DNA of 64,000 bases from NCBI GenBank assembly GCA_964494205.1, contig CAZBRD010000023.1:1-64000 (forward strand), given 5' to 3'. Under the pieces are notes generated by a model. It was not told the DNA's origin. It searched no databases and saw only the letters and a program-made list of their open reading frames with translations. Of the stretch, positions 34,008 through 42,976 are shown in pieces (the first letter of the stretch is position 1; each line of letters begins with the position of its first letter). Position numbers and translations under genes: made by a program. The stretch is from JBBTCX01 sp964494205. GTDB lineage: Bacteria > Planctomycetota > Phycisphaerae > UBA1845.

Positions 34008-37000
34008 TCAGTTCACCGTGATTTCGATCGTAAAGTCGACGATACAATCGTTGTCCGTCAGGTGGAAGTCATGCGAAATGAACCCCTGCGAAGCCATTTG
34101 CTCCGAGGTAAACGTTTCGCTGAACAACATCGTGCAATTAGCGATGATAGTGCTGCCACTGCAACCAGATACGTCGAGCCAGCGACCCTCAATAACCACT
34201 GGATCGCCGATGTTTAACCCGAATTGCACAAGGTTGAACGGTGGACCAACCGACGTGAAATCGCCCGGCGCCTGCCAGTAATTGGTGCAAGCGTTGCTTG
34301 CATTTGGCGAGAAATTCTGGTCCGTGAGCATCGTGTTAACCTGACTGGTAATCGGACGTCTCGCTTGAATATAGAAGTCCCAGTCATTGCCACCACCGCT
34401 GTGGCCATCCACATCGCCGAAGGCGACGATTCTGATAGCCACACCAAGATCCGCACGAAGTGGGTTTGAGCCGAACGCAACTTCTTCGCCGTCAGTGCGA
34501 TCATCGCCATCCGTGTCCGGATCCTGTGGATCGGTCGCATCGCCGGTATCGCCAGGCATACCGTAACCAATCCCATCCTGTCCGCGGAATTCTTGTCCGT
34601 CCGTGAGACCGTCCAGATCGCTGTCAGCCACCAGCGGATTCGACTGGACAGTCCGAGCTGATTCGTCGCCGAAGGCGAGAACGCCCCAGCTGCCGGCGTT
34701 TTCGAATGCATCGGTCAGTGAGTCGTTGTCTGAATCGCAATCCGAGGGATTGCTGCCTATTTGTTGCGAAGTTGCGCCGTCGAGAATGAAGCCCGGATAT
34801 TCCGACTCCACATATTGGAAGAACGCAAAGTTTGCGAACTCGTCATAGTCGAGCAAGCCGTCATTGTCCGTGTCGACGTCTTCCGGGTTCGACAGCGCCG
34901 GCAAGCCGAGGGAAGCCTTGCCGACTTCCAGCGCGTCCGGCAGACCGTCGAAGTCGGTGTCGCCATTGAGAGGATTGGTCGTCACGTTGAAGACGTTAAT
35001 CGTTGAGCCTGCGCAATTGACGTAGGAGATTGTACGCGGTGTTGTTTCTTCGGCGTTGGTCAGACCGTCCTCGTCACTGTCGAGGAACTGCGGACCGTCC
35101 TGGCGGTCGAGTGGGCAGGTGCCGAGCTCGATTTCAGAACCATCGTCAAGACCGTCGCCGTCGCTGTCGGGGTTGAGCGGGTCCAACATCATTGCTTCCA
35201 AGGGCAGCATCACATTGTTACTGCCGTTCGGCGTGCATTCCGTTACCAGGTTGAAACTCGGAACACCGGAAACGTTATCAAGCTCGAAATTATCCTTGAT
35301 ACCGTCGAGATCGGTGTCGTTGAGTCGCGGGTCGGTTCGTGCGGCAAACTCCTGAGAGTCTGTTTTGCCGTCGCCATCGGAGTCAGGCAGTCGCGGGTCG
35401 GGATAGGCCTGGTACGGACCCGCAAGCAGTTCGACGACCCAGCCGATTCGCACTTCGGCGAAATCGCCCAGCGTGTCGTCATCTGAATCCTTGTCGGTGT
35501 CGCTGCTGCCGTGCACGTATTCTTCCTGTGCGGGCAAGCCGTCGCGATCGACGTCCTGAATGAAAGCGAGCAAGATGACGAAACCGGGCTGCAAGTTTAC
35601 CTGGCCTACGTCTGTTCCCACCGGAATCTGATCCGACGTCAAAGCAATCCAAAAGCGATTGCGATTGCCGTTAACCGAGTTTTCGATGCGTGTGATCACC
35701 TCGCGCGCATCACAGGCACCGCCGGGGCACTGCGAATTCATCGTGCACGGATCGCCCGGCCCTCGGCGGACATCGTCACCCATACGAACGGTGTCGAGTA
35801 CGCCATTCGCTCCCGGACCCACAACCAGCGCGCCCGCCGCAGCCGGCGCTCCAACTGCGATCACTTGAATGTCATCGCCCAATGCGTCCGTGTCCGCGAT
35901 GCCGTTGCCGAAGTTGTCCGGCTCAAAGATGCGCTCTGTGGTCAGCTCGTTGCATGTCGAGCTGGTATCGTATCCGACGGTCTTGGCGAATTGATCGTCG
36001 CCGCCAAGCGCAACCGTGTTCAGCACGCCGTTGGCGCCCGCCGAGACGACAATCGCCCGATCGTCCAGTCCGCCCGTCGCCGGGGGGATTTCCTGAACGT
36101 CATCGCCTGCTGCCACAGTATTCGCGAACCCGTCTGTACCAGCTACAACCGCGTCGTTGGCGGGTGGGTTTTTCACGAGACCGAGGATATCCTGCAGCGC
36201 GAAGTCGAGCGGAATACCCGCGGTTTCACCTAGATCATTGAACCCGCCTACGTAGTCGTCGACTGGCCCGGCAAAGCCGCCATCGTCGATTCCGCCGTAG
36301 GTGGCCACGTGGAAGCTCTCACTCCGCCCATCGCCGAAATCGATGCGGATCTCGCTGGTCTTGTCGGTCACTTCCTGCGAGGTGAACGCAAAATTACGAC
36401 CAAACTCGTCGGTCATATCGAAGTTCGCGACCTTGAGCACGAGACCTCTCGGCTCGCGGAGCAAGTTGTCGACAAGATTCGGGAACACGTCAGTGTTCTG
36501 GAAAATGAACGGGCCGCGCTCCGGAATGAGCGGTCCAAGGTTAAACGAGTTGTTGCCGCCGGCAGGAACCAGCGTAGCTATCGGTAAGAACTGCTTGCGG
36601 CCAGGTCCACCCTGTTGCAGTGCGGACACTTCAATGTTGCCGATCGTGAAGGCAATATCGCCCTCGTTTAGGATCGTAACTGTGGCGCTGACGCTCGCGC
36701 CGACAATTTCGCGTGTGACCTGGCGAGTCGAACTGATCTCGCGGGCACGCGACACAGAATTCTGATATTGCTGTTGGGCCATTTGCGACGACTCGTTCGT
36801 CGTTTGAGTCGTCCACTCCGCACCGAAGCTGCCGCCAATAGTGAGCGACGGCGTGGCTGAAATCTCAAGGGAGGCTTCGACGCCAACCTTCAACACGTCG
36901 GTGTCGCTGGTGGAGAACTTAGTTTCCTGAGATTGCGTCAGCGTGGATTCTGTGCTGGACGTCGTTGTTTGCGTGTTACCTTCGGTATCCTGGAATGAAT

Positions 37001-39140
37001 ACTTTTCGTTGATGAGCAGGCGGATGTCTGTTGCCTTGATGTTCGGGCGCGGAAGGTCAGCCACATTCGGGTTTCGGCTCAGTTCGGATAACTCCATGTC
37101 GTCCGTGAACCCGTCGCCATCAGTGTCATCAAGAATCGGACTTGTCTTGAAGAAGTTGATTTCGGTTTCGTCGTCAATTCCGTCATTGTCCGTATCCTGA
37201 TCGGCGGGATCGCTAAACCAGCGATTGAACTCGGAGTAATCATCAACGCGGTCGGCGTCGGTGTCGTCGGTGCGCGGATCCCAGCTATGGGCATTCTCTT
37301 CGCCGTCGGTGAATCCGTCGCCGTCGGTATCCGGGTTATACGGATCACTGGTAACGAAAGCGCGCTTCTGGCCGCCATTGGCGAGCCCAACGAGAATCTC
37401 CCAACCGGCTGTTTCAAACCAGTCAGCGAATCCATCGCCGTCTGTGTCGATCTGAAGGTCGATGCTCGAAGGCGCAATTCCGCGGAACGTCGCGCGACCC
37501 GGGTCCAAGCCAAGAACGGGAGCAAACGGGCCTTCCGGTGGTGCAAGTCCGTTGCCATAGATGTCGTAAACACCGACGACTTGAAGTGTGTACAAGTCGT
37601 CGTTCTGTGGCGATGTCTCAAGGCGAACCTGCGTCCCATCGGGGCTTCGAAGTGCATCAAGCACATAGACGAAAGCTGTCTCAGTGCCCGAGATGCCGTA
37701 ATGCGACGGATCGTCTGCACTGTCATCCATGGGCTTGTTGAACGTAACGACGACAGTCGTGTCGCTTGTCGCCAAGGCTCCGATCACGCGCGGCGGCAGA
37801 GCAATCAACGCAGGATCCATTACTCCCAGATAAGTAAACATGGCCGTGTCGAAATTCTGGTCGATGGGGTTACCAACCGAATCGGTAATGCCGCTGACGG
37901 TAACGGTGTATTGGAGGTTTGCGGTTTGAGGCAAAGTCGTCAAAAGAACCTGGGTCTTGAACTCGCTCAGCTCCGCACCCACGACGACCAGCAACGGGCT
38001 AATTGAGTACTTAGTGGGGTCAGCCGCATTGTCGGACACGGGCTCGTTGAACGTAATCAGCACATGGGTGAGATCGATCGAGGCAGCGCTCACGACTCGC
38101 GGAGGCACCGTTTCGTTGGCGGGGATCATGAAGTTGGCTGTGCGGAGCACGAGGTCGATGACGTTGAAGCTGCGGTCTTCAACGTTGTTCACGGTGACAG
38201 TGTAGTTCACGCCTGCAGTAAGCGGCTGAATCTTCAGAGTGACTTGCGTGCCCCATTCGTTCGGAATGGCAGCCAACACCGACAACGATGGTACGATCGT
38301 GTAGTTCGCTACGTCATCAATGAAATTCTCAATCGGTTCGTTGAACGTGAGAACCACATCTTCGTAACCGGTAGCCACGGCGGTAAGCAGTCTCGGACGT
38401 GTCGTATCTGTTCGGTTGATGCCGAAAAACTCAACGGTGTCGGCCGTCGGGTCAACATAAAGACCGTTGGTAAGGTGCTTCACGTTTGCAACAACCAGCG
38501 TGTACTTCTGATCAGTCTGCGGCGAAGTAGTCAGCACGACGGTGTTGTCATTTGGAGAAGTTCCGCGCACAGCAGTGAGTACTTTCAAATCCGGGTTGTC
38601 GATGTGGTAGTTGAGAATGTTCTGCGCTGATGTCTGCTCGACTTTGTTGTCGAACAGTACAAGTATGCTGGTATTCGTCAGCGGAACAGCACTCAATAGT
38701 TCGGGCTCTGAGCTTGCGGAACCGAAGAAAGTGATTCCGCTGTTGGATGCGTCGCCGATGTCGATGACGCCGCCCGGTCCGGCCTCAAGATTGCCGGATT
38801 CGCCAACCATGAGGTAATAGCTCTTCTCTTCCTGGGCTTCGGTGGTCAACAAGACCGTTGAACCATCCTCCATGATTCGAGCCGACTCGATCGGCAGCAC
38901 CGCGCCGTTCGAATCTGCAATCATGTACCTGCCGGCCACTTCGGCTGTGGAGCTTAGCTCGCCGGGAAAGCTGACCTCGACATAGTGGCGACTCAGCGCG
39001 CGAGCGTTGATCGGCTTCGGCAGGTTTCTTCCTGCTGTCGAATCGAGTTCCGTGCATGAGGATGCACAGCAACAGGCGATAACGCCCATGGCAAAAGTCT
39101 TGATACTTAGATTTCGAATGAACTTAGCTGTCGCGCGCAT
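34008..39140 (-). CDS. Giant lipoprotein: Ig-like repeats, Ca-binding repeats and PA-like region
   Basis: ATG at 39140 gives a 1710-residue protein with a lipoprotein signal (MGVIACCCASSC). Residues about 45-550 hold five Ig-like (SbsA/Big_5-type) repeats, each with a strand like VVLTFNEPIENFIDDVANY. Residues about 560-690 carry DTDGDG calcium loops and WFETAGWEI, as in the binary-toxin calcium-binding domain. Residues about 700-940 resemble the pore module of protective antigen: a Ser/Thr-rich alternating stretch (TQTTTSSTESTLTQSQETKF), GVEASLEISATPSLTIGGSF, SATVTILNEGDIAFTIGNIE. More DxDxDG repeats and a C-terminal beta domain follow. The frame opens at 39215 but lacks a signal there. Confidence 0.8.
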   Translation of the reverse strand: MRATAKFIRNLSIKTFAMGVIACCCASSCTELDSTAGRNLPKPINARALSRHYVEVSFPGELSSTAEVAGRYMIADSNGAVLPIESARIMEDGSTVLLTTEAQEEKSYYLMVGESGNLEAGPGGVIDIGDASNSGITFFGSASSEPELLSAVPLTNTSILVLFDNKVEQTSAQNILNYHIDNPDLKVLTAVRGTSPNDNTVVLTTSPQTDQKYTLVVANVKHLTNGLYVDPTADTVEFFGINRTDTTRPRLLTAVATGYEDVVLTFNEPIENFIDDVANYTIVPSLSVLAAIPNEWGTQVTLKIQPLTAGVNYTVTVNNVEDRSFNVIDLVLRTANFMIPANETVPPRVVSAASIDLTHVLITFNEPVSDNAADPTKYSISPLLVVVGAELSEFKTQVLLTTLPQTANLQYTVTVSGITDSVGNPIDQNFDTAMFTYLGVMDPALIALPPRVIGALATSDTTVVVTFNKPMDDSADDPSHYGISGTETAFVYVLDALRSPDGTQVRLETSPQNDDLYTLQVVGVYDIYGNGLAPPEGPFAPVLGLDPGRATFRGIAPSSIDLQIDTDGDGFADWFETAGWEILVGLANGGQKRAFVTSDPYNPDTDGDGFTDGEENAHSWDPRTDDTDADRVDDYSEFNRWFSDPADQDTDNDGIDDETEINFFKTSPILDDTDGDGFTDDMELSELSRNPNVADLPRPNIKATDIRLLINEKYSFQDTEGNTQTTTSSTESTLTQSQETKFSTSDTDVLKVGVEASLEISATPSLTIGGSFGAEWTTQTTNESSQMAQQQYQNSVSRAREISSTRQVTREIVGASVSATVTILNEGDIAFTIGNIEVSALQQGGPGRKQFLPIATLVPAGGNNSFNLGPLIPERGPFIFQNTDVFPNLVDNLLREPRGLVLKVANFDMTDEFGRNFAFTSQEVTDKTSEIRIDFGDGRSESFHVATYGGIDDGGFAGPVDDYVGGFNDLGETAGIPLDFALQDILGLVKNPPANDAVVAGTDGFANTVAAGDDVQEIPPATGGLDDRAIVVSAGANGVLNTVALGGDDQFAKTVGYDTSSTCNELTTERIFEPDNFGNGIADTDALGDDIQVIAVGAPAAAGALVVGPGANGVLDTVRMGDDVRRGPGDPCTMNSQCPGGACDAREVITRIENSVNGNRNRFWIALTSDQIPVGTDVGQVNLQPGFVILLAFIQDVDRDGLPAQEEYVHGSSDTDKDSDDDTLGDFAEVRIGWVVELLAGPYQAYPDPRLPDSDGDGKTDSQEFAARTDPRLNDTDLDGIKDNFELDNVSGVPSFNLVTECTPNGSNNVMLPLEAMMLDPLNPDSDGDGLDDGSEIELGTCPLDRQDGPQFLDSDEDGLTNAEETTPRTISYVNCAGSTINVFNVTTNPLNGDTDFDGLPDALEVGKASLGLPALSNPEDVDTDNDGLLDYDEFANFAFFQYVESEYPGFILDGATSQQIGSNPSDCDSDNDSLTDAFENAGSWGVLAFGDESARTVQSNPLVADSDLDGLTDGQEFRGQDGIGYGMPGDTGDATDPQDPDTDGDDRTDGEEVAFGSNPLRADLGVAIRIVAFGDVDGHSGGGNDWDFYIQARRPITSQVNTMLTDQNFSPNASNACTNYWQAPGDFTSVGPPFNLVQFGLNIGDPVVIEGRWLDVSGCSGSTIIANCTMLFSETFTSEQMASQGFISHDFHLTDNDCIVDFTIEITVN

Positions 39141-39583
39141 GGCCGAACTCCAGAAACCGAAACGAAGAGATACGAGTACACTTGAGAAGGAAAACAGCGT
39201 GAAGAATAAGAGCAACGAACAACAGTAAAACCTGAAATATTGCTCCTAGAAATGCTCTTTACTCCCTCCTCAAGTTCCGAACGCATGCGAGCATAGATTC
39301 ATCGTGTGATATTTGTCAAGAGCACTTCACGCTATCATTTGGCTGGATTAGTACATTTTTGATCTGCCAATTCGATGAGTTCGCAGATTCGTTTTTGTGA
39401 TCAACAGCAAAAGAAAAATAGAAATGCATTTGCACTAACGATATCTGCAACATCAAGGCGGACGTACTTCTTTTGCTCATTTTCTTCTGATTTTCAAGGC
39501 AAATGCTATTGCGTCTCGCGCGTAGACGGGTAAACTGCTTTCGCGCAATCAGCTACTTGTAGTTCTTGCCGGAGGGAAAAAGA
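39141..39583. other. Gene-free, AT-richer divergent region
   Basis: A 443-bp stretch between two divergent secreted-protein genes. It is clearly richer in A and T than its surroundings (for example 39330-39500), with runs such as TTTTTGATC and AAAGAAAAATAGAAA. It should contain both promoters, but no pair of consensus boxes stood out. No coding frame was seen. Confidence 0.55.
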
Positions 39584-40636
39584 ATGCTCAGTTCTATCTT
39601 CGCCATTGCAGTCGTCGGTTTGTTCAGCACCGTCAATATCAAAGAGGCCGATACTGAATCGGTAGAACGGCCTTCGTTTGAACCCACGCAATTCGTTTTG
39701 GATAATGCGAATTTCGAATACGAAAACGAAGCAGAATCCGAGTTAATCGGGGACGATGATTTTGAACTAGCAGATCCGATCTTCGACGATGCCGGTGACG
39801 CAGAGCCTGATGATCCCATGGGTGGAGCTGAAGGTGGCGTTGCTTTCGCAAATGAAGTGATTTACATGGTGTTCACTGCCAACACTTCGATCCCCGGCGT
39901 GGGAACCGTGACCAACGAAGACATCGTAACGTACACGCCATCGACAGGACTTTGGGCTCTATACTTCGATGGAAGTGACGTCGGTCTTTCGGCGTTTGCT
40001 ATCGATGGATTCGCCATCAAGCCAGGGTCGGCTGATCTATATTTCTCCTTTAAGGACGCCTGCAGCATTCCGGGTCTTACCGGAGGTCCGAGCGGAAACT
40101 CTTTCGATGATTCCGACATCGTTCGTTTCACGCCGACATCGCTCGGGGCAACCACTTCGGGCACCTTTGCGTTTTATTTCGATGGCAGCGACATTGGTCT
40201 CCAGACGGACTATGAAGATATCGACGCGATCGCGTTTACACCCGAAGGCGACTTGCTCATATCAACCCTTGGTGGATTTAGCGGCGGGAGCACAACCGGA
40301 GCCGATGAAGACCTGCACCGATACACCGGTACGGTTGGTACGTTGACGCAGGGAATTCTCAGTATCTGGTTTGATGGTGGCGACGTCGAACTGACGGCTG
40401 CGTCGGTCGAAAACGTTGATGGCGCTGCCGTTTTCCCGGATGGTCAAATGCTCATCAACACGACCAGCAATTTCTGTGTGGCCGGTATCGTTGGTTATGA
40501 TCCCGATGTACTTCTCTTCACACCGGTGCTCTTGGGGGATATCACGATCGGTTTCTGGACGCTTTACCTGGAGAACTCTGAAATCGGCTTGTCCAACTCA
40601 GCGCGAATCGCAGCGCTGGAAGTGTATGTCCCTTAA
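39584..40636 (+). CDS. Exported repeat protein of unknown function
   Basis: ATG at 39584 is preceded by GGAGGG (7 bases), and yields 350 residues. A short hydrophobic N-terminus (MLSSIFAIAVVGLFSTV) is a weak signal peptide. An acidic segment (about 20-80) follows. The body has four or five repeats of about 65-70 residues marked by ALYFDGSDVGLS, AFYFDGSDIGLQ, SIWFDGGDVELT and TLYLENSEIGLS, each preceded by ITYTP/VRFTP-like strands. They look like propeller blades or stacked beta units. No family is recognised. The gene ends 38 bp before a strong hairpin that may terminate it. Confidence 0.6.
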   Translation: MLSSIFAIAVVGLFSTVNIKEADTESVERPSFEPTQFVLDNANFEYENEAESELIGDDDFELADPIFDDAGDAEPDDPMGGAEGGVAFANEVIYMVFTANTSIPGVGTVTNEDIVTYTPSTGLWALYFDGSDVGLSAFAIDGFAIKPGSADLYFSFKDACSIPGLTGGPSGNSFDDSDIVRFTPTSLGATTSGTFAFYFDGSDIGLQTDYEDIDAIAFTPEGDLLISTLGGFSGGSTTGADEDLHRYTGTVGTLTQGILSIWFDGGDVELTAASVENVDGAAVFPDGQMLINTTSNFCVAGIVGYDPDVLLFTPVLLGDITIGFWTLYLENSEIGLSNSARIAALEVYVP

Positions 40637-40673
40637 GCTTAACTCGACAGACGAAATTTTTGAGAATGTTCAC

Positions 40674-40711
40674 GTTAAGACGGAAGGTTCATTTGAACCT
40701 TCCGTCTTAAC
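40674..40711. terminator. Perfect 18-bp inverted repeat, probable bidirectional terminator
   Basis: GTTAAGACGGAAGGTTCA and its exact complement are separated by two T. The hairpin lies between two convergent transcription units. No long T tract follows on the plus strand; on the minus strand, AAATTTTT-type sequence lies beyond it. The stop codon of the coiled-coil fragment at 40707-40709 is inside the right arm. Confidence 0.65.
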
Positions 40712-40871
40712 GCGCCGCTGATTGTTCTCTTGCCGAGGCGTTTGCTGGCAGCACCTTGAGGAACACTTCCAATCGGTTGAGGCGTTCCTTGAGTTCTTCA
40801 ATCTCGCATTCCCTCTCTTGCACAATTTGATTTTGGCCGTGTATCAGCGGGCATTCGACTTGCCACGCGAG
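40707..40871 (-). pseudogene. C-terminal coiled-coil fragment without a start
   Basis: Read on the minus strand from 40871 (just after a TAG) to the TAA at 40707-40709, the frame encodes GQNQIVQERECEIEELKER then LNRLEVFLKVLPANA, a strong heptad-repeat coiled coil. C-termini of this kind are common in planctomycete tail-fibre (S74 chaperone)-type proteins. There is no start codon with a ribosome binding site, and the first 74 bases overlap the 3' end of the TPR gene in another frame. It is either a decayed gene end or the frameshifted original end of the TPR protein. Confidence 0.5.
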
Positions 40872-41859
40872 CTAATGACTGGCGACATGTAACAAGGTGG
40901 GGATGGTTGGAGGGTAGAGAGGTCTCGAGGATGGATTGAGCGCGAGTGAATAATGCGGCTGCGTGTTCAAGATGGCCCTGTCGCTCATGAAGCACCGCCA
41001 GGTTGTTTACGGTCGTTGCGACTTCGGGGTGGTTCGCGCCCAACGCGACTTCTTTGATGGCCAAGGATCGGGCGAAGCAATCAGCCGCCTGCTCAAAGTT
41101 ATTTCGGGCGCATGCAATGGCTCCCAGATTATTCAGGCTGACGGAGCATTCGTAATGGTCTTTACCTAATCTCGATTCAAAGATCCTTAGCGCCCGTCGA
41201 TGTAGAGCTTCGGCCTCGTCATATTTTTGTTGACCCTCTAACAATCCAGCCAGCGCCGCAAGGTCGGCTGCGACATCGGGATCGTCCGCTCCCAACGCTC
41301 CTTCTCGCAATGCAACGGCGCGCCGCGCGAACGGCGCGCCTTCAGCGAAACGACCGCGCGCATGCTCCAGACCGCCGAGGTTGTGATAGAGGCTGGCCAA
41401 TGCGCACGGATCTGGATTCGCACCGACCTCAAGAATCGCCAACGCTTGCCGATACAGGTTTGCTGCTTCTTCGAAGTGTGCGGTATATTTGTAGAGTATT
41501 CCCAAGTCGTTGAAGATTTGAACCAGCAGGGCATCCTTCGAATCGAGCCATTGCTCTGCAATGCGCAGCGCCGCGCGGTGCAAAGTCTCCGCTCGCCGAT
41601 AACGGCCTTGGAGCCGCTCAATCCGTGCGACACCATTCAGTGCGGCCATGCCGATTCGCAATTCGTTGAGGTCACTTGTTGAACGTGGCCCCAGGCGTGA
41701 CCAAAGGTAGCGGAACTCGCGGCGTGCGCGAGCGAACTCCCTGCGAGCTTCGCTCGCCTGCGCTTCGGCGAGGGCCGCGCACCAATGAGCAGCGCTTTGC
41801 CCTGCCGACGCGCGACCGCCAAGAGGCGCAGCGAGTCCGACACTCTCCGGTCTATACAT
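40798..41859 (-). CDS. TPR repeat protein (kinesin light chain type)
   Basis: ATG at 41859 shares one base with the stop of the small lipoprotein gene before it (TAATG), a classical translational coupling, so that start is preferred over 41868. The 353-residue product consists of about seven 42-residue TPR units of the Nephrocystin/kinesin-light-chain type: LYHNLGGLEHARGRFAEG, SLNNLGAIACARNNFEQA, TVNNLAVLHERQGHLEHA, each ending ALGxDHPxV. No signal peptide is evident. TPR arrays bind partner proteins; coupling to three small lipoproteins suggests a joint function at the membrane. The C-terminus overlaps a coiled-coil frame that may be its lost end. Confidence 0.85.
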   Translation of the reverse strand: MYRPESVGLAAPLGGRASAGQSAAHWCAALAEAQASEARREFARARREFRYLWSRLGPRSTSDLNELRIGMAALNGVARIERLQGRYRRAETLHRAALRIAEQWLDSKDALLVQIFNDLGILYKYTAHFEEAANLYRQALAILEVGANPDPCALASLYHNLGGLEHARGRFAEGAPFARRAVALREGALGADDPDVAADLAALAGLLEGQQKYDEAEALHRRALRIFESRLGKDHYECSVSLNNLGAIACARNNFEQAADCFARSLAIKEVALGANHPEVATTVNNLAVLHERQGHLEHAAALFTRAQSILETSLPSNHPHLVTCRQSLARVASRMPADTRPKSNCAREGMRD

Positions 41860-42074
41860 TACGCACAAGCGAGGAACGTCTCGTTATGGTTGGCAGCCAG
41901 CTTGCCGGCGATGGCGACTTGGTCCGCCGGCATCTGGACGAATTCGCTAACCGTTTCAGACAACTGAAGGCCAGTGACTTCGTTGCAGCCGGTTGCCGCC
42001 AGCGTCGTCAGCGCCACGCTGCCAACGATCATGCACTTTACAACTGTCTTTTCCACTGAGTTCGACTGGTTCAC
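41859..42074 (-). CDS. Small lipoprotein paralogue 1
   Basis: GTG at 42074 is preceded by GAGGGAAA. The 71-residue product begins MNQSNSVEKTVVKCMIVGS and has lipobox LAATGC, so the mature part is about 42 residues, ending NHNETFLACA. It is about 60% similar over the N-terminal half to paralogue 2 and shares the NHNETFL tail with both paralogues, but its middle differs. Last of three tandem copies, coupled by TAATG to the TPR gene. Function unknown. Confidence 0.75.
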   Translation of the reverse strand: MNQSNSVEKTVVKCMIVGSVALTTLAATGCNEVTGLQLSETVSEFVQMPADQVAIAGKLAANHNETFLACA

Positions 42075-42224
42075 GGGTTTCCCTCACTTCCATTAACTAA
42101 ATCACAGAATCCTGCAGCGCAACCACCTGACATGCTGCCGCAGGCACGTCATCACATGCGCAAGAATCTCGCACCCGGCGTCAAGAATTCTTCGCAATTC
42201 GCTTTTTTCTTCGCGCGAAGCGGT

Positions 42225-42467
42225 TCATCGACCATCGCCGCGACACTCGACAGCTGACGACAGGAATGTCTCGTTGTGGTTATTCGCGATCTTGCCGATG
42301 AGATGGAGTGGATCGACTGCCTGATTGGCCGCTTCGGCAGAGGCAACTTCTACGACTTGCGTTTGCAAAAACTCATTGCAGCCGGCTACCGCCAGCGTTG
42401 CAAGCGAGAGGCTGCCAACGATCATGCACTTTACAACTGTCTTCTCCACCGGGTTCGACTGGTTCAT
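42225..42467 (-). CDS. Small lipoprotein paralogue 2
   Basis: ATG at 42467 follows AGAGGGAA, a good ribosome binding site; the longer open frame upstream is not used. The 80-residue product begins MNQSNPVEKTVVKCMIVGS, has lipobox LAVAGC, and then a mature region FLQTQVVEVASAEAANQAVD and NHNETFLSS that is nearly identical to paralogue 3. The DNA is also similar over about 110 bp to the third copy, indicating a fairly recent tandem duplication. Confidence 0.75.
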   Translation of the reverse strand: MNQSNPVEKTVVKCMIVGSLSLATLAVAGCNEFLQTQVVEVASAEAANQAVDPLHLIGKIANNHNETFLSSAVECRGDGR

Positions 42468-42528
42468 GGCATTCCCTCTTTTTCTTGCGCAAAGCAGATC
42501 AATGATTACGACTACGGCACTCGACTGA

Positions 42529-42780
42529 TTACGACAGGAATGTCTCGTTGTGGTTAATTGAAATCTTGCCGACGAGATGGAGCGGATCGACTGCCTGATT
42601 GGCCGCCTCAGCAGAGCCAACTTCGACGACTTGCGTTTCTGCAAACTCCTTGCAGCCCGTAGACGAAAGGGTTGCAACGGCCACACCGACTGTAATCACG
42701 CATTTCGCAATCGTCGTTGCCAGCGCCTTCTTTTGTTCTGGTGTCATTCTTGTGGTGGATTTCGTTGATTCTCTGGTCAT
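42529..42780 (-). CDS. Small lipoprotein paralogue 3
   Basis: ATG at 42780 follows GAGGTGAT. The 83-residue product has a longer N-terminus (MTRESTKSTTRMTPEQKKAL), a membrane helix, lipobox LSSTGC and mature region KEFAETQVVEVGSAEAANQA, then NHNETFLS at the very end. It is the first gene of the putative four-gene unit (three lipoproteins then the TPR gene), which is transcribed away from the ArsR gene. Confidence 0.75.
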   Translation of the reverse strand: MTRESTKSTTRMTPEQKKALATTIAKCVITVGVAVATLSSTGCKEFAETQVVEVGSAEAANQAVDPLHLVGKISINHNETFLS

Positions 42781-42940
42781 GTTTCATCACCTCAGAAAAG
42801 CACCGAACTAAGACCACTGGATCGCCCTCTACGTCACGGAATAGCGAGCTTCGATTGGAATGCGAAAACGGCGCATGAACCACGTCATGGATTTTCCAGA
42901 TTTCTCGTTTTTCATGGCAAGAAAACCTGCGACGGCCACA

Positions 42941-42969
42941 TTGACAAAAATAGTTGTCAATGCTAATCT
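42941..42969 (+). promoter_or_regulatory. Promoter with palindromic operator for the ArsR operon
   Basis: TTGACA (42941-42946) and TAATCT (42964-42969) are 17 bp apart, a near-ideal sigma-70-type promoter. TTGACAA-aaatag-TTGTCAA (42941-42960) is a perfect inverted repeat covering the -35 box, as expected for an autorepressing ArsR-type operator. Transcription would start around 42976, right at the ATG of the regulator gene. Confidence 0.75.
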
Positions 42970-42976
42970 GCTGGAA

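Noticed and set aside
32745..34217. Plus-strand 490-aa Ser-rich open frame
   Set aside because: It is the exact antisense of the Asp-rich calcium-repeat lipoprotein; Ser/Ser-Pro composition is what reverse-complemented GAC/GAT codons give. No ribosome binding site.
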